Shown one piece after another: positions 1 through 12,395 of a stretch of 64,000 nt of DNA. Each line of letters starts with the position of its first letter. The first letter of the stretch is position 1. The notes under the pieces were generated by a model. It was not told where the DNA came from and ran no database searches. It saw only the letters and a program-made list of their open reading frames with translations. This DNA comes from Benincasa hispida. Taxonomy: Eukaryota > Streptophyta > Magnoliopsida > Cucurbitales > Cucurbitaceae. The position numbers and the translations under genes were made by a program. The stretch lies in the NCBI RefSeq assembly GCF_009727055.1, contig NW_024065286.1:1-64000 (forward strand), written 5' to 3'.

Positions 1-1174
1 TAAATGGTTATATCATGGAGGAAGTTGATGTAGAACAACCTCTGGGGTTTGAAAGTTTTGATTTCTAATATGTCTATAAGTTGAAAAAGGCTCTTTATGG
101 CTTAAACAAGCTCAAGAGCTTGGTATGATAGTATTTCTTGCTTGAGAATGGATTTAAAATGGGTAAAATTGATACTACTCTTTTTATTAAGACTAAGAAA
201 AGATATGCTTTTAGTACAAATATTATGGGGATGATATTATTTTGGTTCTACTAATCCATCTTTGTGTGAAGAATTTTCTAAGTGTATGCATATGAATTTG
301 AGATGAGTATGATGGAGAACTTAGCTTCTTCCTTGGACTCAAATCAAACAACTCAAGGATGGTATTTTCATAAGTCAAGAAAATACACAAGGTATTTGCT
401 CAAAAGGTTCAAATTCAATGAAGGTAAAAATTGCAAAAACTCCTATGAGCAAATCCACTAAGCTTGACAAAGATGGAAAAAGATAAGTGTGTGGATATAA
501 AAACTTATATAGAGTATGATTGGATCTTTACTTATTTAACCACTAGTAGACCCGATATTATGTTTAGTGTATGTCTTTGTGCTAGATTTCAATCTTGTCC
601 TAAGGAATCACATTTACATGCCGTTAAAAGAATTTTTAAATATTTTGCTTGGTATTATTGATTTAGGCTTTATAGTATCTAGAAAATGTTGAATTTAATT
701 TGGTAGGATATTCCGATGGGATTTTGCGGTAGTTTACTTGACTGTAAAGAAGTACTAGTGGGACTTATCAATTTCTTGGTAGTTCCTAGTTGCTTGGTTA
801 GTTAAAAAGAAAAAATTCAGTTGTCGTATCCACTATCGAAGCAGAATATATGCAGTTGCTACTATGTTGTGCTCAAATTCTTTGGATGAAAACAAACTCT
901 TTGTGATTTGGGATTAAAGTTTGATAATGTGCCTATATTTTGTGATATACTAGTGCTATTAATTTGACTAAAAATCCTATACATTCATTCTAGGACTAAG
1001 TATATTGATATTAGGCATCACTTTATAGAGAGCATGTGCAAAATGATAATAATTATTCTTGAATTTGTAGCTCTAATAATCAATTAGCGGATTATTTTTA
1101 CCAAGCCTTTGAATGAAGAATTTTTTGCAAAAAATAGGCTTGAGCTCGGTATTATTCGTTGTGATACCTCTTGA
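1..1174 (+). pseudogene. Ty1/Copia pol remnant (RT end to RNase H)
   Basis: This is the decayed C-terminal part of a Copia polyprotein. Near 80-115 the reverse-transcriptase motif reads LKKALYGLNK (family form LKKALYGLKQA). Near 540-660 a readable stretch contains TSRPDIMFSVCLCARFQ and HLHAVKRIFKY, the segment linking RT to RNase H. Near 1139-1174 the end of RNase H reads LELGIIRC before a stop. Frames change and stops intervene, so it encodes no working enzyme. It continues off the left edge. It lies just upstream of, and in the same orientation as, the SIRE-like LTR at 1543, so it is most simply the 3' end of that element. Confidence 0.85.
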
Positions 1175-1542
1175 TTTTATAATTTACTTGTTAAATCTTT
1201 TAAAGGTTATTTGATAGGAGAGATATGAAAAAACATGGTGTTAATATTCTTAGGGGGAGTTGTGCTAAAATTTATGTTCATGTTTAAGGAAACATTTATA
1301 TAGTTCTAAATTTTTCTTAATTATTCTTTTTGATGATTCCAAAGGGGAGAAGTTTAAGAAATATATACTATAAATTTGTTATGATTTTGATTGTATTAAT
1401 AGGGGGAGAATTTATTTTTTTAGTGAATTTCAAGAATATCTTTATGGTGATACATTGAATTTTATTATGTGCTACATTATGGTTTACATGTATTTCAAGC
1501 TATTTTTCTTTGAATAGTTTTTCATATAAAAAATGAGAGATT

Positions 1543-2915
1543 TGTGGCTTTTTTGACCCTTAATCTCAAATTAATTAATTTTAATTAATTAATTAATCAG
1601 TGTTTTGATGATAACAAACTCAATTTTTATATTGAAAAATCTTAGTGTTTTAATATATCCATAGCGTAGAGCTCAGAACAACGATTTCAACACCTCTTGA
1701 ATCACTCAAATCGGAGCTAAAAACGAAGACGATATGACCGAAACAAGTCTATAGAGAAAATACCGTTGTGGATGACGTGACATAACCAGACCATTTGCAT
1801 GTATATATGTGACAACATATTGGTTGAATTGTGGATCATTAAGAAGATAACATATGATGGATTTTTTATTTTTGGATTGATTTAAAATAAAAAAAATTAA
1901 AATTAAAAAGAAATTTAACAGGAAATAAATTTAATATTATTTTATGTTTGTGTCTAACGGCTAGTTTTTTACACATGGTATATTTTTTATTTTTGGATTG
2001 ACTTTAAAAAGAATGAATTTTAAAAAGAAAAATGAATTAAAAGGAAAATGAATTAATATTATTTTATGTTTGTGTCTAACGGCTAGTTTTTGACACATGG
2101 TATGCTTTTTTTATTTTTTGGATTAATTTAAAAAAAAAATGAATTTCAAGAGAAACGGAATTTAATATTATCATTTTGTTTGTTATACTAGTTTAGTTTA
2201 AAATCTCCACCATTGATTTTTCTTTTCCAAAATCCAATGATCCAAATTAATTTGTGGTTTCTAAAAATCTTTTCCATCTCTATATAAACCATCTTTCTCT
2301 CCAAATTTTAAACAAACAAATTTTCACATTCTATAATCCTCCAAAACTCAAAGTTCCATTGTGCTCTCTAGTTCAAAATTTTTTTTCTTTTCATCCTATT
2401 CTTGAGAAAATGTTATTGTATTGTTAGGATAAACTGTTGAGTGCTTAAACTTGTAAATCCACTCTAGTGAGATCGTATTGTGTTCTTCAAAAATTCCAAT
2501 ATTTGTAAACGACCGTGGAAATGATTGGGTTTGCTCTGAACAGGAGCGGTGGTGTAATGGTGGCTCTAATTCGTGGAAAAAGGTCGAAAAGATTTTTATT
2601 CAAATTTCCCAAGAGACGCTGTGAGAGTGGAATAGGTCGAGTTTGACCGACCACTATAAAATTTACGGTGTCTTCTTCTCTAACTCTTCCTTTTTATTTA
2701 CAATTAATTTAAGCAATTTATTGTATGTTTTAGTTTGTTTCTTATTTATTTGCTAAATTTGATAGAATTAAATTTATTCACATTTTTTGTCATCTTATTG
2801 TTGCATAATTTGAATTTTTCTTATTATTTATTAAAAGTACATTAATTAGTTAATTGGTTTAATTTAGAAAAAAAAGTTTAATTTAAACCATATTCACCCT
2901 CTCTAGGATTGCCAT
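1543..2915 (+). repeat. SIRE-like Copia 3' LTR
   Basis: It starts tgtggc after a purine-rich stretch (aaaaaatgagagattt) that could be the polypurine tract. It ends in a pyrimidine-rich segment (ttcaccctctctaggattgccat), a typical SIRE/Maximus LTR end. Blocks along its length match the copy at 47507-48550, including the gtgtctaacggctagtttt segment and the 'gatatgaccgaaacaag' segment. The edges were set by where the two copies stop matching and are good to a few bases. No primer-binding site follows, which fits a 3' LTR. Confidence 0.75.
1860..2190 (+). repeat. ~122-bp tandem repeat inside the SIRE-like LTR
   Basis: The segment containing tgtgtctaacggctagtttt recurs at 1949 and 2071, a 122-bp period, each followed by acacatggta. 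A third, more diverged unit follows from about 2106. The related LTR at 47507 has a single unit, so the array expanded in this copy or shrank in the other. Confidence 0.8.
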
Positions 2916-4369
2916 ATGTTATGAAAACTTTCATAGAGTGAAACAGAACGCTGTAGAAAGTCTTTTATAGCGTTTTTTTATAGCTGCACAAAAATAACTA
3001 TAAAAGACTTTATATAGCATTTTTATAGCATTGTAAAAAAACTATAAAAGCATTTTCATAATGCCTTAAAGACACTATCATAGTTTTTGAAAGTCCTTGA
3101 TATTCTATAGAATTTTTAAAAAATATTATACAAGACTTTCTATTGTATAAATTTAATATTATTATTGTTATTTAATAGCATTTTTCATAACAGTAAACTT
3201 GTTACCATGCTTGTTTTGTATATGTTACTATATAGCCTTTTAAATGCTATTGTAGGTTTTTATAACAATTCCATATTGGTTATTTATTATTAATAATAGT
3301 TTAGAATCATAAATTTTTATAACTTAGTGTCACAAATAACATCATTTGCATTCTCCAAAAATATCAATTAAAACTATTTAATTTCAAGCATACTTACTAC
3401 TTTACGTGTTTACAACTAAAGAAATATAAATATACAACAATAAAAGAATCAACAAATAATATTCAATAAAATGGGTTAAAATATAAAATACAATATACAA
3501 AATTTACTAAGTAGAGTAGCATGAGTATAAAATGTAAAAAGTCACTTTTTATCCCCACTTGACATATTTAGTCAATTCCAATTTTGGTTTGTCAGCTACT
3601 AGATTACGACTTTAATTTAAGATTCTACTTTGGAGACGAAATACCCTCGAACTATATTAGAATTTTCATATTACGTCGGAATCTTTATATACCTACCTTT
3701 CCATTCATACATAGTTAGTTATATTTACAAATTTTTGAGAAGGGGATACATTTTGAAAATTCAAACACAATAACAAAATCTAAGAAAACTAGGTAAATTA
3801 TAGATAAATATGCAGCTCCATTGCATCTCATCATTTCAATCTCCTAATGAAAAAATAAAAACGCAACATCTTTTATAAATCATCTTAATTTAACTCTAAT
3901 AATTAGCCGATCAACTAAATAAATATTTAATTCATCATAAACAGAGAACGAGAATATGTTCTAATTTCCAACCTTTTACCTAAATCTACCTTAAAATCTG
4001 CGTTCATTGTTTTAACGGATAATACTAACAAAAGTAAGTGGATTTTTAATATACATCACCTCACCAAATAATAAGATCAAAGAGATAAATATCGATAGGA
4101 CTCCCAAGATTACCATTTGTGGACCACTTCAATAACCACTGCTAGTTTTAGTTTGTTAAATTCTTCTTTATAATCTCAATAGTTTTCTATAATGAAGGTA
4201 TGTGGTTTAAGAAAGAACTGCTCTAAGCCAAATATTGTCCAAATATATTTGGGCTACGAGGTCATATCACAGTACAAGATTCCTTGTCAAGATAAATTAG
4301 CCTCTAGCTTTGGAGGCAAATCATCAAACACCTTATTAGCATAAAACAAAGGCTTCAGAGGCTTTAGCC
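2916..4369. other. Gene-free AT-rich stretch
   Basis: I see no coding sequence. From about 2930 to 3260 short motifs such as 'tatagcattttt' and 'aactataaaag' recur in both orientations. This resembles the subterminal repeats of DNA transposons, but I could not find terminal inverted repeats or a target-site duplication. From about 3260 to 4369 the sequence is unassigned. It may hold more decayed Copia pol of the minus-strand element next door. Confidence 0.5.
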
Positions 4370-5461
4370 TTATACTCTTTGAAAGACTTTATACTTATGT
4401 TCCATTAACTATAAATAATCACACCTCGAATAATCATCTATGAAAGAAATGAAGTATTCGTACCCTTCTCTAGCCGTTACATTCATTGGACCACAAAGAT
4501 CCGAATATATGAACTCTAAGGGCTCTTTAGCTCTATAACCTTTTCCACTAAATACTCTTTTAGTCATTTTTCCTTCAAGATAGGATTCACAGGGAGGTAA
4601 TGAATCATCTTCTAACTTATTTAGAAGTTCATTCGTTACCAATCTCCCGATCCTTTCGAGATTTATGCAAGCTAATCTCAAATGCCAAAGATATGTATCA
4701 TTGTTACTTGGAGAAATTCTTTGCCTTTTTGTTTGAATATTCGTAGTTTTAAACATCTCATGATTTATGTTTAAAAGTGTTTTTTATTCAATTGGCTTGA
4801 ACAGATAGTCACACCATTTTTCATAATGAACGCTTCATTAGATGAAAAAGAAATAGAGTACGATTATTTATATAGACAGGAAATAGAAACAAGGTTCCTC
4901 CTCATTTTAGGAATGATGTATAAGTTTTCTAAAAACATAATCTATTCCCAAAAAATAACTTAGCAGCTCCCACAACACGAGCTGAAATGGCATCTTCTGT
5001 TCCAACCTTGAGCGTCATTTTACTCTCATTGAGCTACTGGAAGGAACTAATTCCCTGCAAAGAAAAACAAACGTGATTAGTGACTCTCGAATCAAGTATC
5101 CATGCATCATGGTCAATTTCCACTAAATACGTTTTCAAAACTAGTAAATCATATCTTTCTTCTTCTCGGCGAGTTACTTGGGGCAATTACATTTCTAGTG
5201 ATCATCCATGTTACAGTGGAAGCACTTGCCCTTGTCAGCTACCTTGTCCTTGCTCTTGCCTTTCCCAACAGCGGGAGCCTTCCCATTCTCTCTTTTCTTT
5301 TTTTGGATCTTCTTAGAACCAGAAGATGAGTGAGTAGACTTAGTTCTCGAGGATGAACCCTTGTGAACTTTTTGGAATTGGCAACATTTGCCTCTCCTTC
5401 TACTGGTCTCTTACTTTTCATAAGGGACTGATAAGTCAATAACTCATTCAGGAGGGTAGTT
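4370..5461 (-). pseudogene. Copia gag-pol fragment of element G
   Basis: Reading leftward from 5461, the order is: C-terminal gag (TTLLNEL, then EANVA); a zinc knuckle CFHC-NMDDH-*-KCNC near 5205-5235 with a stop inside; protease (AWILDSR, so DSG has become DSR) near 5085-5120; the GAG pre-integrase domain (YLWHLRLACINLERIGRL); and the start of integrase (FIDDYSRCDYL) to about 4370. Order and sequence match the + strand copy at 30849-34643. The longest open stretch is 4409-4756. It is broken upstream by LTR A at 5462. It probably belongs to the element whose leader is at 8841-10775 and whose 5' LTR is at 10776-12395 plus 42101-42288. Confidence 0.85.
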
Positions 5462-7453
5462 TGTTAGGGTTGATGTCCTAAATCTTGTAGATTTCTGTAG
5501 TTTGTAATTGTAATGTACAAGCGATTTAATTATTTCATAAAATATGAGATGTTTTATTTGACATTTAGTAGCAGTAAACCCACAAACCAATAAACTAACA
5601 TCCAAGGTTATCATTATAGCTTAAACATGTATGTAGAAACATACAGGTGGATCATGTTTAAGTGATAACCCAAATGGTCTGTAGTAGATAGATAAGGCAA
5701 GGTATCTTATCCTTGTGACACTACAAATATGGCCCACTTTGAGATGTTATAATTGTTGTAAAATGCTACAAATGGTTTCATCTTGATCATTCATATAGAG
5801 ACATGTGAGCGGGAGTATTCTATACAAAGAAGTTTGTATAAGATCGGACCATGAAATGACTAGTCTCATTATATAATGTCGTTCATAATAGACTTATTTC
5901 ACCAGAATGACCATAAGTTACATGACTTGAATCCTGAGTGAGTTGTGAACTCCTACCTATGAAGGCAGTCCTTTGATTTGAATGGGTGAGAGTGGCCAGA
6001 TCGTTGACTCAATAAGCCTATCGTTTTGGGGATTCATCTGATTGGGGAGCTGGGAAAACAGTTACATAAGATGGAATTCACTCATTCCCCAATATCGGGG
6101 TAAGTAGATAAATCACTCCCTTAAGAGTTGATTCTGAGACTTGAACAATGTGGCGCCACACCCTCTCTTGGCCAAATAAAGATTTGGTCATAGTTGGACT
6201 ATGACTTATTGTTCATTAGAGGGATCAGTAGTACTTAAGGAGTTAGATGTAGATGTAACTATAGGGGAAAAACGGTAATTTTGGTCGAGTTGTACTTACG
6301 AGCAATTTGTGAAGGGTTATCGTACTGTTGGCTGATTATATCAAGTGGATACACAAATATATCTATAATGCGGAGAGTATAGCTGTCGATCTTTAGTGGA
6401 GTGCCCTATATTAATGGATGTTGAATAATTTAATTAAAGAAGTTTAATTAGTTATTCAAGTACCATTAAAACTTCAATCTACAGGTCCATGAGGTCCCCT
6501 CTGTAACTCAATAGAGATTTAATAAGAATCAATTCTGGATTAATTTGAATTGTTCGAATTAATTGAAGGAATTAACTATATATGATATAATTAATTTAAC
6601 TTAATTATATATGATATAATTAATATAATGTATTTGATACATTATAGTATAAAGTTTATTTGAGAGGAAATGAATATTTGAATGTGATTCAAATATTAAT
6701 TATGTGAATTGGATTCATATAATTAATTTTAATATAAATGGGATTTATATTAAATACCATACATTAATGAGAGAATGAAAACAATAGGTTATATTGCATT
6801 TGATACAATATTAAACTATGGGTTATATGTTATTCTGATATAACATATAGTTTAATATATATTATATGATAAGGTGGTTATCATATAAATATATATTAAA
6901 TGGTTTATTAAAATAAATTGTTTTAATTTATTTTTTAAAATGTTTTTGGGAGAGAGTTGTAACTCCCTCCCACTTTTTCTCTCTATTGGTGCGTGTGTGG
7001 GAAAGTGTAGATTTTTTTTTTTTTAATTTCTCTCTTCTTGTTTTTTTACGGAGGTCACTCTCTGTAATTTTTTTTTTTTTTTGCAAGACCAAGGAGAACC
7101 CACAGGCCTCTCTTCCCCTCTCAATTATTTTATCTCTTCCAAAATTAAGAGCTCACTCAACTCCTTAAAGATTTTCATCCCATTAAAGAATACGGAAGGC
7201 TCTAAAGTTGGTGGTGGCCATTGGAGATTGTTTTGTTCGTGACAATTTGGAGAAAGGATTTTTCGTGAAGAAGATTAGATCTTCAAAGGTAAGGTGTCTC
7301 TCAAACCCTAATTCTCTTTTCCCTTTTTTATGGCATTGTAAATATTAAATTTGTATTGTTGCATAATTTTTAATTTTGTAATTTTGCATTACGTGAAATA
7401 TTGAAAATTGGGACAATCCCCGTTTGTGCGCAGGGCCTTCACAAGTTCCTTCA
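5462..7453 (+). repeat. Copia LTR copy A
   Basis: It begins tgttagggttgatgtcc and ends ttca, about 1.99 kb. The body aligns block by block with the LTRs at 20027 and 50270. It is followed at about 7454 by a degraded initiator-tRNA-Met primer site (tttgtattaaagtc for tggtatcagagtc), so it is a 5' LTR. It interrupts the gag reading frame of minus-strand element G. Confidence 0.88.
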
Positions 7454-8350
7454 ATTTGTATTAAAGTCAAGTTTTGGTCCCAATTTTTCTTATTTTCTAG
7501 AATTGAATTACAGTGATTTGGTGGGATTTTCATTATGATTTAATTCATGTTGATAAGTGTTTGGAATGCTACTAATTTACGATTATTGGATATTTCGAGA
7601 TTGACCTTTTAGTTTTATCACTGTTCTTTTACGAAATTGGTTTGTAAGGGCCCATGTTTAGGGCATAAATTTGCGATAGAGTCTGTATTTATTATGATTT
7701 TAGTCACTCGTGATGTTCCTGGTGAAAATCTAGAAAAAACGAGGCCCAACTCGATGAATTTTCGATGAAGATTGTGGCTGTACAGTGTCGACTATACAAC
7801 AACGTTACAACGCTGCGATGAGGTGGAACGATCTTTTCTTTCCGTAGCTTCGAGATAAAAAGAACAAACTAGTTCACCCCCGGTTTGGTTCTTGGCTTGG
7901 CTGGTTCGTATACGATTCGGTTGGTTCGAGCGGTTTGGGTTCGGTTCAGATGCTAAAAGGTTTGATTCTAGCAGTTCAAGGCCTGGTTCACCTGTTATGA
8001 ACCAGTTGACTATTTTTTGTAATAGTTAGTTGTTTTAATTAATTAAACTAATATAAGTGTTATAATAGTCTAATTAATTGTTTAGGTGTCCAATTCTGGT
8101 TCAATAATTTTCTTTAATTATACATTTGATGTATGGTTTTTTTTTAGTATTATATGTCATATAGTAAAAATCTCACCATAGGTTATGCATTAGTCATGCA
8201 TCATTTACATTGTAAATGTTATAATATATAGTTGCATGATTTAATTTTATAGCATGCTCATGCATCATATAATATAAGTATTATAGTATTTGGTTGCATG
8301 CATTAATAACGTATCCATGCATCATTTATATTATAAGAGCTATAATATAT
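7454..8350 (+). mobile_element. Untranslated leader of Copia element A
   Basis: This follows the primer site of LTR A. Its 'gtaagggcccatg' block at about 7647 recurs in the B and E leaders at 19077 and 22202. The 'ggttcacctgttatgaacc' and 'gcatcattta' blocks match the E leader at 29145-29500. No gag follows. The match to the family ends near 8350, so the rest of element A is missing. Confidence 0.75.
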
Positions 8351-8464
8351 AGTATGTAGGGTGCACATCGGCCGGTTGGTGTCGGTTTTGGGAGAAAACT
8401 GGCACCGAAAACCAAATAAAAAAGAGAGTGAAATTTGCCCAACCATCGGTCGGTTTGTTTGTTT

Positions 8465-8508
<44 letters not shown>

Positions 8509-8840
8509 GAAGCCAAGGTGAATGAAAAGAAAAGATGAATTGATAATGTGTTACTGTTAGTTTAATAAATTAGCAGCTTTTTTAATTTTAAATCAATCAT
8601 TTTTTTTATGAAAAAATTCAAATAAATCATGTATGGGTTTAAAATTAAGCAACATAAAAAATAATAATAAATCAATACTAAAGACTTGAGCTTGAGTTGG
8701 TGGTAATGGGCTTGCTTTATACTTATTATTATTTTTTAAAATAAATATATGAATAACTCTTATTCCTATAGTTTTAGTTACCATTTTTCGGTCAATGATT
8801 CATTAGCTAGATTAATTCATCCCATAAATGTGACCCTTCT
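8351..8840. other. Unassigned junction with a 39-base poly-T
   Basis: It lies between the truncated leaders of A (+) and G (-). It holds a short GC-rich segment with copies of 'cggttggt/cggtcggt' (8368-8455), then an uninterrupted run of 39 T (8466-8504), then AT-rich DNA. The T run could be the poly-A tail of a minus-strand retroposon, but I could not define such an element. I see no gene. Confidence 0.5.
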
Positions 8841-10775
8841 CATTTTTTTTTCTCAGAAGTACGCTTCAACAACCTACCGAAGGAAAGTCAACTATTGAAG
8901 ATTAACTTAAGTGACCCTATCCATTATTAGAGTTTTTCGTTTTTCTGACTCCTATGATCAGGGTCCTCTGAAAGGGATGGTCGTTTTCAGGACGACATGT
9001 AGGCGACCATAGGAATCTCATGTGCAAACCTAATGGAGGAGATTGTAGGATACGTTGACATGCATCCCTCTCCTACTTACTACGAACACTTTCCCTATTC
9101 ACCTTGCTATTGACCCATGCAAACATTTTCCGAAGGGAAGCCGTGCCCAAGGCGACACGAAGTCGAGCATGGATCTCCCAGTGTGAACTCTTAGGAATGT
9201 AAGGGTTGTGATATATCACATATACCAAGTTCCTCCTACTTAAGTATTCTAATGTTTTTAGGATTTTATTATACTTAGTTAAAAACCAACTAATAATTTA
9301 TCTAAGTCATTTTAATTTGCTCAGTATAATACTTATATTGAATAATTTAACAATACTTTATTTCATTTATTAAACTCTTTAATAAAATCAATCATTCATT
9401 GCATGCTTATAAAATATTTGTCCAATTCACCTTTCAGGTCGGTTCCTAGGTGGAGGTGTTCTGTTTTCGTCAACTTAAATACTCTCGTCTAGATAGAACG
9501 TTCCTTAGACAATGGTCCCTTATGGGCAATTATTTTTTAAATTTAATCTTTTAACAGAATTCATTTTATCTTATTGAAACAAACTAAAAAATTAGCATAT
9601 TTCAATCTCATTAGAAGTACTTCCAACATAAGTCTAGGTGAATTAATTTTAAACCATTTAAAATTAATTTGGATCTATGTTTGCATGCGACTCTTGATTA
9701 TAAATTTTAATCTATCTCATTAAAAATATAACACTTATATTTTAATGCTCTATTAAAACCTATAAATTTGCATCTAATGACATTGATTAAATACAACAAT
9801 TATATTTATCTAAGTAATGTCATGCTCAATGCAAATTCCATTTTCATTTGATAAATTAACACTTATATTAATCATACATGAAAATCAAGCATTCACATAC
9901 ATCATTCAACCATTCATTATAACAATTATAACATAGCATAATGCATGAACATTCTTAATGTGATCATACATCCTTATAACAAAACACTTATAGTATGATA
10001 CATGAGCATGCTAATTTAATCATGCATCCAGAAAATATAAACCTTATATTTTATTATGATGCATGAATATGTTTATTCTATGGTGGTAATTTTTTAATCT
10101 ATATGATATACAATATGTAATATGAATTCAAATATTAATCCAAGCATACATCCAATGAATAACTAAATTAATTTAAACAGTAAAAATTGGACCAGCTTTA
10201 GTACCCCAATTCAAAATTAATTGATTAAATTAATATAACTTTTATATCAATTTAATTAATTAATCCTAAAATTAAATTACAAAGTAAATTAGGTAGAAAA
10301 TTCTCCAAAAATTCAACCTTCATGTGCCGCTTTTCTCCATCAAAACTTTGTAACGTCGCAACACCGAGGGGCAGTGTCATGACGCAACGACTCCCTCGAG
10401 TTGCGCCTTGCTTTTCAATGTTGCAACACTGCAATTGCACCGTTGTGATGCTGAAAGGCTGAATGCCTCCTTTTGTGTGTTTTCTGCTCCGAACTTGCCC
10501 CCATCACCTTCTTTTTCCCGATCTCTTCAACAACACTTGTTCTTTCGATCGACACGGACTTACAGAGTCGAAGCAAAAATTAAATGCCCAAAAAATACAA
10601 TGGGCCCTTACATCTTAATCTCATTAAAAAAAGAAAAAAAACTTAAGTACCAAAAATTTTAAACATCCAATCTTGCAAACCTTCATCAAAATGCAAATTT
10701 GAAACTCACCTCTAAACTGATTTCTTTTCAAAAATGCAAAGAACAAAAATGCAAGAAATTGACTTTGATACCAAT
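8841..10775 (-). mobile_element. Untranslated leader of Copia element G
   Basis: Read on the minus strand, this carries the family leader: a good tRNA-Met primer site (complement of gactttgatacca, 10761-10773) beside the LTR, the 'taagggcccattg' block near 10600, and a block near 8930-9120 matching 'aaggtgaatggagagaatgttc' of the B and E leaders. The expected gag start is not present at the left end, where the match fades near 8840. Confidence 0.75.
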
Positions 10776-12395
10776 TGAAGAGATCGAATCCCGAGTGGAA
10801 GCATGTGAACGCCTTGCATCTCGAAAATCAATTTTTGAATAAACAAAAATAGTGTTCTAAAACAAAACATATGAAAGATAAACATATAAAATAACATGCT
10901 TTGGAGAAGAAAAATTAAGAGAGAACCATTCTTACCTTTGAAGATTCTTGAGCTCCACGAGCTTCTTATAAATCGAACTTGAATACGACCACGAGAATAA
11001 TTTTGTTATTCTCGATGATTCCAATAGAAGGATAAGTGATATCCAACTAATTGGAAGAGGAAGAGATAGAGATATTTCTCTTAGAGAGTAAAGAGAGGAT
11101 TTGTGTTTTGGTGGCTAGGGTAAATCTCACTAAAATGAATTCTACCCTAAAAAGGACATAAGGTAGAATTTATATGGAGAAGGGTTAACCCTTCCAAGTC
11201 TTTCCCTGTTTACTCTTGTGCTTAATTAATTAAATAACATTTATTTAATTAATTAGCACATTAATAAAAAAAAATATTTATATATTAAATCCAATTTAAC
11301 ATATATATTTAATTAACATAAATAAACATCGTATCTTATGTGCACTACCTTCCTATTAATTTAATTAATTAATTCCTTATGAATCTAATTCATTTGAATT
11401 AAATATTTGAATCTCATTCAAATATTTCTCTCTAACTTAATTTAAATTATAGATCACATCCATAATCAATTACATATTAATTGCACTAATATACAATTTC
11501 CTCAAATTGATTTGAACAATTCAAACGATTCCTCTTTAATATTCTTTAGTGAGCTAACAAGGGGACCCGGTGGACTTGCAAATCAGAAGCTCCAATGATA
11601 TGAGATTAATTGGCTAAACTCATTAACCAAATTAATCAATATTCGTTAACTGTAGGTACACTCCACTAAAGACCCACAATTGCACTCTTCTCACTGTAGA
11701 TATATTTCTGTGTCCATGGATATAAACCAATAATAACAAGTTAGTCTTTCACGAGTGTCCATAACTCCAACTGGATCAAATTACTATTGTACCCTTAGGT
11801 TACTTCATGTCCTTATGTACCAGTACTCCTTTAACGAACAACTTGTTTATGATCCAACCAATAAACAGAAACCCCTCTTAGGCAAATGAGAGGGTAGGGA
11901 CTCTTTGTTCAAGTCTCCAAGACACCACTTAAAAGAACACTCATATACTTACCTTGAAGTCGAGAAGAAGTGAATTCCATCTCGTATTATTATGTTCTCA
12001 GCTCCTCACTCGGTTTTTTCCCCAAAATGGTAGGCTTATTGAGTTGGCAATCTAGCCACTCTCACCCATACAAATCAAAGGACAATCTCTCGTGAACAGA
12101 AGTTCATAATACACTCCGGATTAAGACTAAGTTTCCTAGGTCATCCAATTGAAATAGGAACCAAACTAGTCAACGACGTTACATTTAGTGGTTACTATTT
12201 CGTGGTCTGGTCTTATGCAAACTCATTGCATAGGATACCCACACTCACGTGTCACCTACATGAACGCATTGGATCATTGCATTGGTATCAAATACAAAGT
12301 GAGTCATATTCATAGTTTTATCAGGATAAGATATCCAACCTTATCCCTATACTATAGACCCTTTAGGTTATTTCTTGAACATCCCTATATGTCTC
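10776..12395 (-). repeat. Copia 5' LTR of element G, part 1
   Basis: On the + strand it begins tgaagagatc directly next to the primer site, so this is the 3' end of a minus-strand LTR. It is cut at 12395 by solo LTR F and resumes at 42101. The duplicated target is gtctc (12391-12395 and 42101-42105). Confidence 0.88.

Noticed and set aside
5080..5329. Two overlapping + strand frames (78 and 75 codons)
   Set aside because: They are shadows of the minus-strand gag/protease of element G, where the zinc knuckle and DSR site can be read.
8466..8504. Processed pseudogene or SINE ending in poly-A (39 T on the + strand)
   Set aside because: I could not identify any gene-derived or Pol III-type sequence next to it, nor a target-site duplication.
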